Part shown: one piece after another, positions 1 through 7,105 of the stretch
Layout of the letters: each line of letters begins with the position of its first letter
Numbering within the stretch: the first letter of the stretch is position 1
Origin: an uncultured Acidobacteriia bacterium
GTDB taxonomy: Bacteria > Acidobacteriota > Terriglobia > Bryobacterales > Bryobacteraceae
Assembly: GCA_903907865.1 (NCBI GenBank)
Contig: CAIVPR010000056.1
Span: 1-35,322, forward strand
DNA: 35,322 nucleotides
Reading direction: 5' to 3'
The notes under the pieces: generated by a model
Told to the model about the DNA's origin: nothing
Seen by the model: the letters and a program-made list of their open reading frames with translations, nothing else
Database searches by the model: none
Program-made: the position numbers and the translations under genes

Positions 1-100
1 CCATCCCGAACGCTTCGTCCGCCGTCCGCCCCAACCACCACCCGTTCCCAGGGAGGCCTGGATCAATAGACCAAAGACCCCGGACAACAATACTCAGTAA
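1..100 (+). CDS. IS3-family transposase, C-terminal fragment (runs in from the left edge)
   Basis: Reading from base 2, a frame is open from the left edge to TAA at 98-100 and gives 32 residues beginning HPERFVRRPPQPPPVPREAW and continuing INRPK. The pattern HPERFV-x-x-P-x-PP-x-P-x-x-x-WIN is the usual C-terminal tail of the rve integrase-core transposase (OrfB type) of IS3-family elements; this is recalled family knowledge, not a search. The DDE catalytic core would lie left of the window. The sequence after the stop (about 105-142, containing CTTGACATGTTCCGG) is where the right terminal inverted repeat should be, but the left end is not available for comparison. Only the tail is visible, so whether the element is intact is unknown. 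Confidence 0.65.
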   Translation, partial: HPERFVRRPPQPPPVPREAWINRPKTPDNNTQ

Positions 101-216
101 ATTCGGCTTCGGGGTGTCTCAAAGTGCTTGACATGTTCCGGTTTCCCGACACGGTGGAACAGTCGGTAATGATTCCCGCGTGGGCCTGTGGAAGGGCAAA
201 GACTAAGCTAAGCGCC

Positions 217-235
217 GAGAGAGAGAGAGAGAGAG
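217..235. repeat. GA dinucleotide microsatellite
   Basis: Nine GA units plus a final G. It is intergenic, so a length change would not shift any recognised reading frame. Confidence 0.9.
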
Positions 236-410
236 TTTCATAGATCTTCGCTTCGTTCTGCGAAACATCCTATCATGCAGCAGCGGGGGAGTGCAAGGTA
301 TTTTTCAGGGGTGTCAGCGCAGAATAGAAATGTCTGGGAGCAATGTTGTGGACGGTGGATTGTGCAGAAACGGTAAGATTCTCGCCGCACAGTAAAGGTA
401 GGATCTCCCT

Positions 411-449
411 CCGATCGGCCTTTCCCCGCCAAAGGAAAGGCCGAATCGG
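411..449. repeat. Hairpin repeat A
   Basis: CGGCCTTTCC (416-425) and GGAAAGGCCG (434-443) form a perfect 10-bp stem around the loop CCGCCAAA. Five more pairs (CCGAT 411-415 with ATCGG 445-449) extend it across a bulged A at 444. No T-run follows, so it is not a standard intrinsic terminator. Its loop region matches hairpin B at 504-546. Confidence 0.65.
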
Positions 450-503
450 GGGAGGAGCTCAAGCCAGGCATAGGGTGGAGAATTGCCGGCGAGCTGCTTT
501 TGT

Positions 504-546
504 GGAACCGGGCCGCCTTCCCCGCCAAGGTGGCTGGCCTCGGTCC
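504..546. repeat. Hairpin repeat B
   Basis: GGCCGCCTT (511-519) can pair with AAGGTGGCTGGCC (527-539) around CCCCGCC, using a G-U pair and a two-base bulge. An outer imperfect stem joins GGAACCG (504-510) to CGGTCC (541-546). The apical CTT-CCCCGCC-AAG is close to that of hairpin A (TTTCCCCGCCAAA), which suggests two diverged copies of one palindromic unit. Confidence 0.5.
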
Positions 547-549
547 CAC

Positions 550-595
550 GAGATGAAAGTTAGCAGGCCGGTCTCCGGAATCGGATCTGCCGATT
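550..595. repeat. Dispersed repeat, copy 1
   Basis: The 13-mer AGGCCGGTCTCCG at 565-577 recurs exactly at 35198-35210. Flanks are also similar (AGATGAAAG.. here, AGATGGAATG.. there), and both copies are followed directly by a small hairpin (AATCGG/CCGATT at 579-595 here; CGGGAT/ATCCCG there). No matching GGAGACCGGC arm follows this copy, so it may be a partial relative of the leader at the right edge. Confidence 0.4.
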
Positions 596-687
596 CGTGT
601 TTCTTGAGTCTAACTCCTTTTGAATCAAGGGGAAGAAAATATTTTCAAGACCTGTGAACGGCTTTCGGCCACCGCCGGTTTTGCGCC

Positions 688-945
688 GTGTTTAATGGAA
701 TGAGGCGCATGCTCAGAATCGGTGCCGTGCGATGGCGCGGCAAGTGTTCCAAACACCCCTCCTACGACCCCACCGACGGCGTCGGCCTTACGGTCGCAAC
801 CTGCGAACGGTGCGCGATGCTGAAGGAGATTCTCGACCTCCAACGCCGCATGCTGGAGTTGATGCGGCGCTTCAATCCACCACGCGAGAAGAAGCGCGGG
901 CCGACGGATGCCGACCGACAGATCGGTTTGTTCGACGATTTCTGA
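688..945 (+). CDS. Small putative zinc-binding protein, function unknown
   Basis: This 85-residue protein carries C-S-K-H at about residues 20-23 and C-E-R-C at about 39-42, a spacing suited to one structural zinc site. Between them is a polar YDPTDGVG stretch and after them a leucine-rich helix (MLKEILDLQRRMLELMRRF) and a charged tail ending GLFDDF. I recall small hypothetical proteins with the same KHP-x-Y-x-P ... C-x-x-C layout, but no function is known to me. The start is uncertain: GTG at 688 is the longest, ATG at 700 and 709 are alternatives, and none has a good Shine-Dalgarno. It lies 60 bases upstream of the sugar isomerase gene, which has its own promoter-like hexamer. Tandem copies of ATTTCTGAGCC at 938-948 and 953-963 flank the stop codon. 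Confidence 0.6.
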   Translation: MFNGMRRMLRIGAVRWRGKCSKHPSYDPTDGVGLTVATCERCAMLKEILDLQRRMLELMRRFNPPREKKRGPTDADRQIGLFDDF

Positions 946-990
946 GCCGGTCATTTCTGAGCCAATCCGGCGCGGACGCATCCGACGCGA

Positions 991-996
991 TAAACT
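991..996 (+). promoter_or_regulatory. Putative -10 element of a leaderless promoter
   Basis: TAAACT (followed by GG) lies nine bases before ATG 1006. The same TAAACTGG precedes the genes starting at 5759 and 13186. No clear -35 hexamer is visible. The spacing would put transcription start at or within a few bases of the start codon. Confidence 0.4.
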
Positions 997-1005
997 GGCG
1001 TCCGT

Positions 1006-1875
1006 ATGACAACCAGACGCGAATTCCATCGCCAATCCCTCTTGGCCGCCGCGGCAGCGGTCGCCGGCCCCGCCGGACTCTTTGCCAAGCCCAACTCCGT
1101 AGTACGCGGAGTCGACATCGGCGCGCAATCCTACAGCTTCCGTACGATGCCGCTTGACGGTGCCATCGCCGCCATGGCGTCGATCGGCCTCGACGTTTGC
1201 GAGTTGTTCCAGGGCCACGTCGAACCCGCCGGGCTGAAGCGCGACGAACTGCGCAAGTGGCGCGAAACGGTGGACTTGGCGCATTTCCACACCTTTCGGG
1301 ACAAGTTCAAGGCCGCGGGCGTGAAGCTCTACGCCTACAACTACAGCTTCCGGGAGGACTACTCCGATACCGAGATCCAGCGAGGATTTGATTTCGCGAA
1401 GGCGCTCGGGGTGAAGGCGATCACGGCGTCGTCGACGGTGCCGATGGGCGAGAAGCTGTATCCCTATTGCGAGAAGAACGGCATCGTGGTGGCGTTCCAC
1501 GGGCACTCGAGCACGAAGGAAGGCGAGTTTGCCTCGCCGGAGAGCTTCGCCAAGGCGATGGCGGGCCGGGAGAAGTGGATCAAGATCAACCTCGACATCG
1601 GCCACTTCTGGGCGGCGGGCTTCGACCCGTTGGAGTTCTTGGAGAAGCACCACCAGAACATCGTCACGCTGCACATCAAGGACCGCAAGAAGCCGCAGGG
1701 CGACAACATGCCGTTCGGCGAGGGCGACACGCCCATCGTGGCCGTGCTGAAGCTGCTCCGGGACAAGAAGTACAAGATTCCGGCCAACATCGAGTACGAG
1801 TACAAGGGTGCCGCCACGGCGGACGTCGAAGTGAAGAAGTGCTTTGAGTACTGCAAGAAGGCGCTCGAGAGCTAG
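1006..1875 (+). CDS. Exported sugar phosphate isomerase/epimerase-like protein (AP endonuclease 2-type TIM barrel)
   Basis: The 289-residue protein starts with a twin-arginine-type signal (TRREF, then LLAAAAAVAGPAGLFA), so it is probably exported folded by Tat. The mature part has the xylose-isomerase-like barrel pattern: GVDIGAQSYSFR at the first strand, GLDVCELFQGH, VAFHGHSS in the middle, INLDIGHFWAAG, and VTLHIKDRK near the end, where His, Asp and Glu residues of this fold usually bind a divalent metal. This family includes hexulose epimerases and inosose-type enzymes, and the substrate cannot be read from sequence. The gene ends 18 bases before the convergent cupin gene, with a strong inverted repeat between them. 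No Shine-Dalgarno is visible; a TAAACT hexamer nine bases upstream suggests a leaderless message. Confidence 0.85.
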   Translation: MTTRREFHRQSLLAAAAAVAGPAGLFAKPNSVVRGVDIGAQSYSFRTMPLDGAIAAMASIGLDVCELFQGHVEPAGLKRDELRKWRETVDLAHFHTFRDKFKAAGVKLYAYNYSFREDYSDTEIQRGFDFAKALGVKAITASSTVPMGEKLYPYCEKNGIVVAFHGHSSTKEGEFASPESFAKAMAGREKWIKINLDIGHFWAAGFDPLEFLEKHHQNIVTLHIKDRKKPQGDNMPFGEGDTPIVAVLKLLRDKKYKIPANIEYEYKGAATADVEVKKCFEYCKKALES

Positions 1876-1881
1876 GAACCT

Positions 1882-1907
1882 GCGGGGGCCGTTCTAACGG
1901 CCCCCGC
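1882..1907. terminator. Strong inverted repeat at convergent gene ends
   Basis: GCGGGGGCCGTT (1882-1893) and AACGGCCCCCGC (1896-1907) are perfect complements separated by two bases; as RNA this is about a 10-bp GC stem with a 6-base loop. It overlaps the TAG stop of the minus-strand cupin gene at 1894-1896 and follows the plus-strand isomerase stop by six bases. Neither side has a T-run, so it may stabilise 3' ends or act as a weak bidirectional terminator. Confidence 0.55.
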
Positions 1908-2787
1908 GTCCGCCGCCGAGCACCGTGTCCAACACACCCTTCTGGGTTGTGATGCCGATGATCATGAATTCCAAATCGCCGCCAGTGCTGCGGAAGGAGT
2001 GGGTTTCGTTGATCAGAACCGGGATGGCGTCGCCCTTGTGGATCGGGGCGGTTTCGCCCGCCACGGTGGCCTCGCCGTCGCCGTTCAGGACGTAGTAGAT
2101 CTCCTCCACTTGGGTGTGCCTGTGCGCACCGTCGGACGCGCCGCCCGGCAGCAGCAGGTGGTCCATGTAGGACCAGTTGGTGAGGAAGACGTCGGGGTCG
2201 AGCGCGCGCCGGTACTGCGCGGTGCCGGCTCCGCCATGGTAGGCCGGCGACGGGCGCAGCAGCGCGCGGTCGAGGCGCATCGTCATGAACGTTGGGATGG
2301 GGTCCTTCTGGGCGACGTTGGTGCGCGGATCGTCGAGATTGAACGCGTCGTAGTGGCCCATGACGGACGAAATGTTGATGTTCATGAACTCGACCGGCTT
2401 GTCCGAAGGGTTGTAGATGGCGTGCGAGTGGCCCATGCGGGTGGGCGCGCCGACGGTGCCTTTGAGCACGGAAGTACGGCCGTCGATGGTGAATTCGGCT
2501 TGGCCGTCGAAGATCACGAACATTTCCTCGCAGGTGTTGTGGAAATGGTGGCCCACGCCGCCGCCGGGCATGATCTGGCAGCGGTGGAGGAACTGCAGGG
2601 GGACGTTCATGCTCCCGGCGGGGAGGAGGGTCTCGCAGGCCATGTCGCCCTGGCTGCCGTGGGAGCGGCTGCGGGTGTACTTTGCAGGGTCGGTGTGGCC
2701 GATGCGCTGGAGCAGCGGGTCGCGGGCGGCGAGGGGAAGGGTGGTGGCGAGTAGCAGGATCGGTAGAAGTTGGCGCATGAAGCGCAT
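1894..2787 (-). CDS. Exported double-cupin protein
   Basis: The 297-residue protein begins with a signal-type segment (MRQLLPILLLATTLPLAARD). It has two cupin domains: the first contains PGGGVGHHFHNTCEEMFVIFDGQAEFTIDG, with the HxH...E metal-ligand pattern, and the second PGGASDGAHRHTQVEEIYYVLNGDGEATV, with HRH...E. Bicupins of this sort bind a metal and include dioxygenases, isomerases and sugar-binding proteins, so no specific reaction is assigned. ATG 2787 is chosen because AAGGG lies just upstream and it follows the stop of the ornithine cyclodeaminase-like gene within one base; the ATG at 2778 is an alternative. It is the last gene of the three-gene minus-strand operon and ends in a glycine/arginine-rich tail (LGGGRGGR). 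Confidence 0.85.
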   Translation of the reverse strand: MRFMRQLLPILLLATTLPLAARDPLLQRIGHTDPAKYTRSRSHGSQGDMACETLLPAGSMNVPLQFLHRCQIMPGGGVGHHFHNTCEEMFVIFDGQAEFTIDGRTSVLKGTVGAPTRMGHSHAIYNPSDKPVEFMNINISSVMGHYDAFNLDDPRTNVAQKDPIPTFMTMRLDRALLRPSPAYHGGAGTAQYRRALDPDVFLTNWSYMDHLLLPGGASDGAHRHTQVEEIYYVLNGDGEATVAGETAPIHKGDAIPVLINETHSFRSTGGDLEFMIIGITTQKGVLDTVLGGGRGGR

Positions 2788-2788
2788 T

Positions 2789-3715
2789 CTATACCCTTGC
2801 GATCTCCTCGTACACGTACCCCGCTGAAACCACGTCCTGGATGGCCAAACCATTGGATTTGAAGATCGTGATGTCGTCGGGGTGTTGTCGGCCGGGGCGC
2901 AAGCCGGAGACGACGGAGTGGAATTCGACGGCGGGAAACGGGGTGCCGGGGCGTTCCCGAAGCGGGGTCATCAGGTCGCCGGATTCGAGGTGTGCGTCTT
3001 CGATGGAATCAACCGTCACCAAAGTGGCGCGGTCGAGGACGAGGTCCGTAGGAAGTTCGCGCTTGATCAGCCAGTTCGAGCCCATCGCATTGATGTGGGT
3101 GCCGGGGGAGATCCAGGCTGATTCGAGCACTGGTTCCTTGGAACTTGTCGCCGTCACGACGATGTCGACGCCTTCCACTGCCTCCCGCGCGGTTTCGGTG
3201 GCGACGACGTTGAGTCCGAAGGCTTCGGCACATTCCCGTGCGAATGCGGCGCGACCCTCGGGTTTGCGGCTCCAGATGCGGACCTCCCGCAGTTTGCGCA
3301 CTTCGGCGATCGCGGCGATCTGGGTGCGGGCTTGGAAGCCGGAGCCGATGACGCCCAGGACGTCGGCGTCGGGTCTGGCAAGGAACTTGGTGGCGACGCC
3401 GCTCGATGCGCCGGTGCGGATCCGGCCCAGGTGGTTGGCCTCCAGCGTCGCCAAAGGCAGGCCGTCGGCGGACCGGTAGAGCAGGAACTGGAAGTGAGCG
3501 CCGGTCTTGGGATTGCTGGAATAGACCTTCGTGCCGAAGTATTCGGCGTTCCCGGCGGCCATGTAGTGCAGTATCGAGCCGGTTGGCAGGATCACGCGGC
3601 GACGGGGATGGTTCACGCCGGTTCCGTCGGCCAGTTGGCGGAACGAGAGTTCGACCAATTCGACGGCCTTCGACATCGTCAGGTGTTCCAAGACCTGGGC
3701 TTCGGTGATCAACAT
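2789..3715 (-). CDS. Ornithine cyclodeaminase / mu-crystallin family protein
   Basis: This 308-residue protein fits the ornithine cyclodeaminase/mu-crystallin family of NAD(P)-dependent enzymes, which act on amino or imino acids. Family marks are RIRTGASSGVATKFLARPDA, the Rossmann motif VIGSGFQARTQ, a VVTATSSKEPVL strand, GTHINAMGS, and the C-terminal DDITIFKSNGLAIQDV. These shared motifs do not separate ornithine cyclodeaminase from alanine dehydrogenase or ketimine reductase, so the substrate is open. ATG 3715 is chosen because its A is the last base of the ABC-F stop codon (TGATG) and GAGGAG lies just upstream; this implies translational coupling. The cupin gene starts one base after the stop. 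Confidence 0.88.
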   Translation of the reverse strand: MLITEAQVLEHLTMSKAVELVELSFRQLADGTGVNHPRRRVILPTGSILHYMAAGNAEYFGTKVYSSNPKTGAHFQFLLYRSADGLPLATLEANHLGRIRTGASSGVATKFLARPDADVLGVIGSGFQARTQIAAIAEVRKLREVRIWSRKPEGRAAFARECAEAFGLNVVATETAREAVEGVDIVVTATSSKEPVLESAWISPGTHINAMGSNWLIKRELPTDLVLDRATLVTVDSIEDAHLESGDLMTPLRERPGTPFPAVEFHSVVSGLRPGRQHPDDITIFKSNGLAIQDVVSAGYVYEEIARV

Positions 3716-5691
3716 CAGCGGTTCTCCTCGATCAATTTGCTGACTTCTTCCCACTCGGCCTCCAGCGCGGCCATGTCCTTGCGGCGGGATTCCAGCAGTT
3801 CGGCGATGTCGATGCTCTCCTGGGCGCTGACGAACATCGACAAGGTGGCCCCGAAGTCCGCGATTTCCACCTCAAGGCGTGTGATCTCGTCCTCGATCGC
3901 CCGCTGGCGCTCCTTGGTTTGGCGGAGCTTGATCGGGTTGAGGCGGCGGCTCTTGTCGACCGGCGGTGGCGGGGGTGGTGGCTGGGCGTTTTTCTGTCCG
4001 TGCTTCTGCGGTTGCGGGGCCTGCTGTTTGCCCTGCTGGGGCGCGGCTTGCTTCTGCGGGGTGGGCAGCGTCGGCGCGGGTGCTGCCGTGTTGTTCTTCT
4101 TCCACAGATATTCCGCGTAGGTGCCGTTGAAGATGGTGACGGCTCCGTCGGCCACCTCGAAGACCCGCGTGGCGAGTTTTTCGATGAAATACCGGTCGTG
4201 CGAGACGAAGACGACGGTGCCGGTGAACTCCTCCATCGCCTTGAGCAGCACGTCCTTGGCGCGGATGTCGAGGTGGTTCGTCGGTTCGTCCAGCAGCAGG
4301 AAGTTGCTGGGCTGCATCAGCATGCGGGCCAACGCGTAGCGGTTGCGCTCGCCGCCCGAAAGCACGCCGATCTTCTTGAAAACATCGTCCTCGGAAAAGA
4401 GGAAGCAGCCGAGGATGTTGCGCAACTCGGTCTGGCCGGACCGCGGCGAGACGCGGCCGAGGTCGTCGAAGATGGACGCCTCGACATCGAGCACCTTGTA
4501 CTGGTCCTGGGCAAAGTAATCGACCTCGACGTTGTGTCCCAGCTTGTATTCGCCGCTGGTGAGAGGCTCCTCGCCGGAAAGCAGCTTGATCAGGGTCGAT
4601 TTGCCCGCGCCGTTGACACCGACCAGCGCGATGCGGTCGCCGCGCTCGATGTTGAAAGTGGCCCCGGAGAAGACGACCTTCTCCCCATAGGCCTTCGACA
4701 CTTTCTGGAACTCGGCGACGATGCGGCCGGAGGGCTTGGGCTGCGGAAAGCGGAAGTAGATGGTCTTTTCGTCCGGCGGGATCTCGATGCGCTCGATCTT
4801 CTCCAGTTCCTTGATGCGGCTCTGGACCTGCTTGGCCTTGGTGGCCTGGGCGCGGAAGCGGTTGATGAAGGCCTCGAGGTCCTCGATGCGCTCGCGCTGA
4901 TTCTTGTAGGCGGCTTCGAGCTGGGTGCGGCGCTCGGTCTTGGCGTTTTCGTACTTTGTGTAGCCGCCGCTATAGAAGTGAATGCGCTTGTTCCAGATTT
5001 CGGCGACGCGGTCGACGGTGACGTCGAGGAAGTAGCGGTCGTGCGAGATCAGGATGAAGGCGTTCGGGTAGTTGTGGAGGTAGGATTCGAGCCAGTCGCG
5101 GGCTTCTATGTCGAGGTGGTTGGTGGGCTCGTCGAGGAGAAGCAGGTTGGGCTCGGAGAGCAGCAGGCGGGCCAGGGCGATGCGCATCTGCCAGCCGCCG
5201 GAGAAGGCTTCGACCCGCTTGACCCAGTCCTCGCGCGAGAAGCCGAGGCCGGTGAGGACGATGCCGACCTTGGATTCGATGTTGTAGCCGTCGCGGGCGG
5301 TGAATTCGTCGTGGACCTGGTGGTAGCGCTCGGACACCTTCTGGTATTCGGGGCTCTCGTGGTCCAGCTCGCCCATCTGGTGTTCGAGCTCTTTCTGCTC
5401 GGCCTCCATGGCGCGGACGTCGTCGAAGACGGTCATGCATTCGGCGAACACGGTGCGGCCCGTGAGCACGATGCCGTCCTGGGGCAGGTAGCCGGCCTTG
5501 ATGCCTTTGGTGGAGTTGACCGAGCCGTAGTCGAGCGACTCGATGCCCGCGAGGACTTTGAGGAGCGTGGATTTGCCTGTGCCGTTGCCGCCGACGATGC
5601 CGAAGCGGTCTTTGGGGCCGATGAGCCAGTTGCAGTCGGAGAAGAGGATCTTGGGGCCGAAGCGCTTGCCGGCTTCTGTGAGTTGGATCAT
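3715..5691 (-). CDS. ABC-F family ATP-binding protein (ribosome-associated ATPase, Uup/YdiF type)
   Basis: The 658-residue protein has two ABC ATPase domains and no membrane segments, as in ABC-F translation factors. Domain 1 has Walker A GGNGTGKST (about 34-42), signature FSGGWQMRIALARLL and LLLLDEPTNHLD. Domain 2 has GVNGAGKST, LSGGERNRYALARML and LLLDEPTNHLD. Between them is the helical linker (about residues 245-310, rich in Arg, Lys and Glu) that reaches toward the ribosomal E/P site in studied members. A proline/glutamine-rich spacer (about 533-581, with PPPPPPP) leads to a C-terminal coiled coil (about 582-658), as in Uup. It is the first gene of an operon with the cyclodeaminase-like and cupin genes, an unusual partnership for a translation factor. 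The start has no strong Shine-Dalgarno. Confidence 0.93.
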   Translation of the reverse strand: MIQLTEAGKRFGPKILFSDCNWLIGPKDRFGIVGGNGTGKSTLLKVLAGIESLDYGSVNSTKGIKAGYLPQDGIVLTGRTVFAECMTVFDDVRAMEAEQKELEHQMGELDHESPEYQKVSERYHQVHDEFTARDGYNIESKVGIVLTGLGFSREDWVKRVEAFSGGWQMRIALARLLLSEPNLLLLDEPTNHLDIEARDWLESYLHNYPNAFILISHDRYFLDVTVDRVAEIWNKRIHFYSGGYTKYENAKTERRTQLEAAYKNQRERIEDLEAFINRFRAQATKAKQVQSRIKELEKIERIEIPPDEKTIYFRFPQPKPSGRIVAEFQKVSKAYGEKVVFSGATFNIERGDRIALVGVNGAGKSTLIKLLSGEEPLTSGEYKLGHNVEVDYFAQDQYKVLDVEASIFDDLGRVSPRSGQTELRNILGCFLFSEDDVFKKIGVLSGGERNRYALARMLMQPSNFLLLDEPTNHLDIRAKDVLLKAMEEFTGTVVFVSHDRYFIEKLATRVFEVADGAVTIFNGTYAEYLWKKNNTAAPAPTLPTPQKQAAPQQGKQQAPQPQKHGQKNAQPPPPPPPVDKSRRLNPIKLRQTKERQRAIEDEITRLEVEIADFGATLSMFVSAQESIDIAELLESRRKDMAALEAEWEEVSKLIEENR

Positions 5692-5743
5692 GCCAGAGTT
5701 GGGTGTAACCCCTATTGTCCCGCATGGGGGTGGCGGCTGGCGC

Positions 5744-5749
5744 TAAACT
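5744..5749 (+). promoter_or_regulatory. Putative -10 element of a leaderless promoter
   Basis: TAAACT (followed by GG) lies nine bases before ATG 5759, the same sequence and spacing as at 991-996. TTGTCC at 5715-5720 is too far away (23-base spacer) to be a normal -35. Confidence 0.4.
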
Positions 5750-5758
5750 GGAATTGCG

Positions 5759-6313
5759 ATGAATCTCCTTTTTGACGAGGTCAAAGCGACTCAGACGGCG
5801 GCGTGGCTGCTCCGGCAGGCAGGTGCGCCATTGCAACACCTCGCCCTGATCAAGCTGCTTTATAAGGCTGACCGGGAAGCGCTTCGCCGGTGGGGTCTTC
5901 CAATCACCACCGACCGCTACGCAGCCATGAAGCTGGGGCCCGTCACCTCCGGCATCTACGATTTGATCAAGGCCAGCGGGAACTCGGGCGCACACCCGAG
6001 CTTTTGGTCCGCACACATCGCGCGGCGCGGTCCTTACGAAGTGGAGTTGGTCCGAGATCCCGGCGGGTCCGAGCTTTCCCGTGCCGAGGTCCGGCTGCTT
6101 GCGGAAATCTTCACCGCTGACGGAGCGAAGGACGGATTCAGGCTGGCGGACGAGACCCACCGTGACTTTCCGGAATGGAAGGACCCGGGAGGAACTTCCG
6201 TGCCGATTGAGATAGCCGACATTCTGGAAGCGCTCGGCGTTCCAGAAGAACAGGCCGCCCACACGGAGGACGCTGTGCGGGCACACAGGGCGGCCCGGCA
6301 GCTTGCCATCTAG
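5759..6313 (+). CDS. Panacea-domain (DUF4065/SocA-like) antitoxin
   Basis: The 184-residue protein has the Panacea pattern: KATQTAAWLLRQAGAPLQHLALIKLLYKADREAL near residues 8-42, then a WGLPITTDRYAAMKLGPVTSGIYDLIK segment. Panacea (SocA-like) domains are known as antitoxins able to neutralise many unrelated toxins (panAT modules) and as a proteolytic adaptor in SocAB. The C-terminal part (about 100-184) is more variable. The partner toxin is usually encoded next to it; here the neighbour is the frameshifted gene at 6318-6723, which starts five bases after this stop. The divergent ABC-F gene begins 67 bases upstream. No Shine-Dalgarno is visible; the upstream TAAACT suggests leaderless expression. 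Confidence 0.82.
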   Translation: MNLLFDEVKATQTAAWLLRQAGAPLQHLALIKLLYKADREALRRWGLPITTDRYAAMKLGPVTSGIYDLIKASGNSGAHPSFWSAHIARRGPYEVELVRDPGGSELSRAEVRLLAEIFTADGAKDGFRLADETHRDFPEWKDPGGTSVPIEIADILEALGVPEEQAAHTEDAVRAHRAARQLAI

Positions 6314-6317
6314 TTCG

Positions 6318-6723
6318 TTGCAGTTCCACGCTGGAGACACGTTCCTGTTTCCGCTGCGGGACAGTTCGCTCACCGCGCACTTGTTTGGTGGTGCCAACCG
6401 AGCCAGATACCGAAGGCCGCTTTGTCACGGTGAGCCTTACGTCGTTGCGCGGGTCCAAGGATCAGACGGTGATTTTGTTCGCGAACGAACATTCGTCCAT
6501 CAAGCACGACACCTGCGTCCTTTACTCTGCCGCCGAGTTCACCGACGGCGAAACGATCACTGCGCGAATCCGGCAAGGCGATGCTCGGCTGCGCCAACCG
6601 TTGTCTCCGACTGCCTTGGAACTCGTCCTGGACGGATTCGTCGCGTCCGACTTCACCAAGGAGCGTATTTACGATTTTGTGAAGGCGTACCGTGCGGCTA
6701 GGCGGTCACGCTCCGGTCGTTGA
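6318..6723 (+). pseudogene. Frameshifted partner of the Panacea gene (putative panT-like toxin, PemK/MazF-like pattern)
   Basis: Two adjacent frames read as one protein. The first, from TTG 6318 (or TTG 6303), gives MQFHAGDTFLFPLRDSSLTA then HLF. The second continues VVPTEPDTEGRFVTVSLTSL, RGSKDQTVILFANEH and SSIKHDTCVLYSAAEF to TGA at 6723. The join is at TTTGGTGGTG (6384-6390): removing one G restores HLF-VVPTEPD. The pattern of GDTFL, a hydrophobic HL-x-VV strand, VxLTSL and a later TV-x-L strand resembles small SH3-like growth inhibitors of the PemK/MazF kind, though this is only a resemblance. As read, the first frame runs on to 6701 with an unrelated sequence. Explanations are a disabled toxin, a sequencing error, or programmed frameshifting. 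Its 3' end overlaps the convergent gene by 18 bases. Confidence 0.6.
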
Positions 6724-6930
6724 ACCGGGATTGCGCGCCCTGCGGTACTCTTCGAGTGAGATCATGCGACCGTTCCGATAGTCGCCCCTCGCCGCCTGAA
6801 TGGTTGCGAGCGCGGCCATGTCCAGGTCTTCGTCGTTGTCGCACAATGCGGAAAGATAGGATAGGGCTTGGCCCAGTTGCTGCTCCGGGATGGAATCAAC
6901 AAGTTCGCGGACGTTTTCACGGACTGTCAT
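6706..6930 (-). CDS. Small antitoxin-like protein, function unknown
   Basis: The 74-residue protein reads MTVRENVRELVDSIPEQQLG, then a helix ending in LSALCDNDEDLDM and a basic tail (RNGRMISLEEYRRARN). A short N-terminal helical unit of the form LVD-x-(I/L)PE-x-x-x-x-x-A-x-x-Y(L/F) is common in small antitoxin or TA-associated proteins; this is a resemblance, not an identification. ATG 6930 is chosen over upstream in-frame starts because the region before it has no protein-like character. A TACAAT at 6949-6954 (minus) would serve as -10. No toxin gene is adjacent on the same strand, so it may be an orphan. It diverges from the ParD-like gene at 7106 and converges on the frameshifted gene. Confidence 0.5.
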   Translation of the reverse strand: MTVRENVRELVDSIPEQQLGQALSYLSALCDNDEDLDMAALATIQAARGDYRNGRMISLEEYRRARNPGSTTGA

Positions 6931-7105
6931 GGATGGGTCTTCAGTGGAATTGTAGCAATCTTGACCGGCACCCGAGCCACAGGCATTTTCTCGGGGAGGG
7001 TTTCGCGGACTGCTCCGGGCCCGTCCCCAAGGAAATAGAATCTCGATTCCCGTTGGGCACGTCGCGTTGGGCGGACGAAACATGCGGTAGGCTGGAGGAA
7101 GAGCG

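Larger units (their letters stand above)
101..687. other. Gene-poor stretch downstream of the IS3 tail
   Basis: No convincing gene is seen in these 587 bases. Two overlapping open frames of about 100 codons on opposite strands (238-549 minus, 343-657 plus) have no recognisable domain and no ribosome-binding site. The stretch holds a likely IS end, a GA microsatellite, two GC-rich hairpins that share a loop sequence, and a segment resembling the leader at the right edge of the window; these are listed separately. A short stem (TTCGC/GCGAA) lies near 249-266. Confidence 0.6.

Noticed and set aside
1-69. Reading frame 1 at the left edge (stop TAG at 67-69) as the tail of a gene
   Set aside because: Frame 2 gives a recognisable IS3 transposase tail over the same bases, while frame 1 gives none.
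238-657. Two overlapping frames of about 100 codons on opposite strands near the left edge
   Set aside because: Neither has a ribosome-binding site or protein-like sequence, and they cover the hairpin repeats.
625-1674. A 349-codon minus-strand frame covering the small zinc-type gene and the isomerase gene
   Set aside because: There is no recognisable domain, and the plus-strand isomerase shows clear family motifs and a Tat signal.
5715-5749. A full -35/-10 promoter (TTGTCC with TAAACT) before the Panacea gene
   Set aside because: The 23-base spacer is too long; only the -10-like hexamer was kept, at low confidence.
3919-5775. A 618-codon open frame on the plus strand opposite the ABC-F gene
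   Set aside because: It is rich in Val, Asp, Glu, Leu and Ala with no motif, and the ABC-F gene on the other strand is unmistakable.
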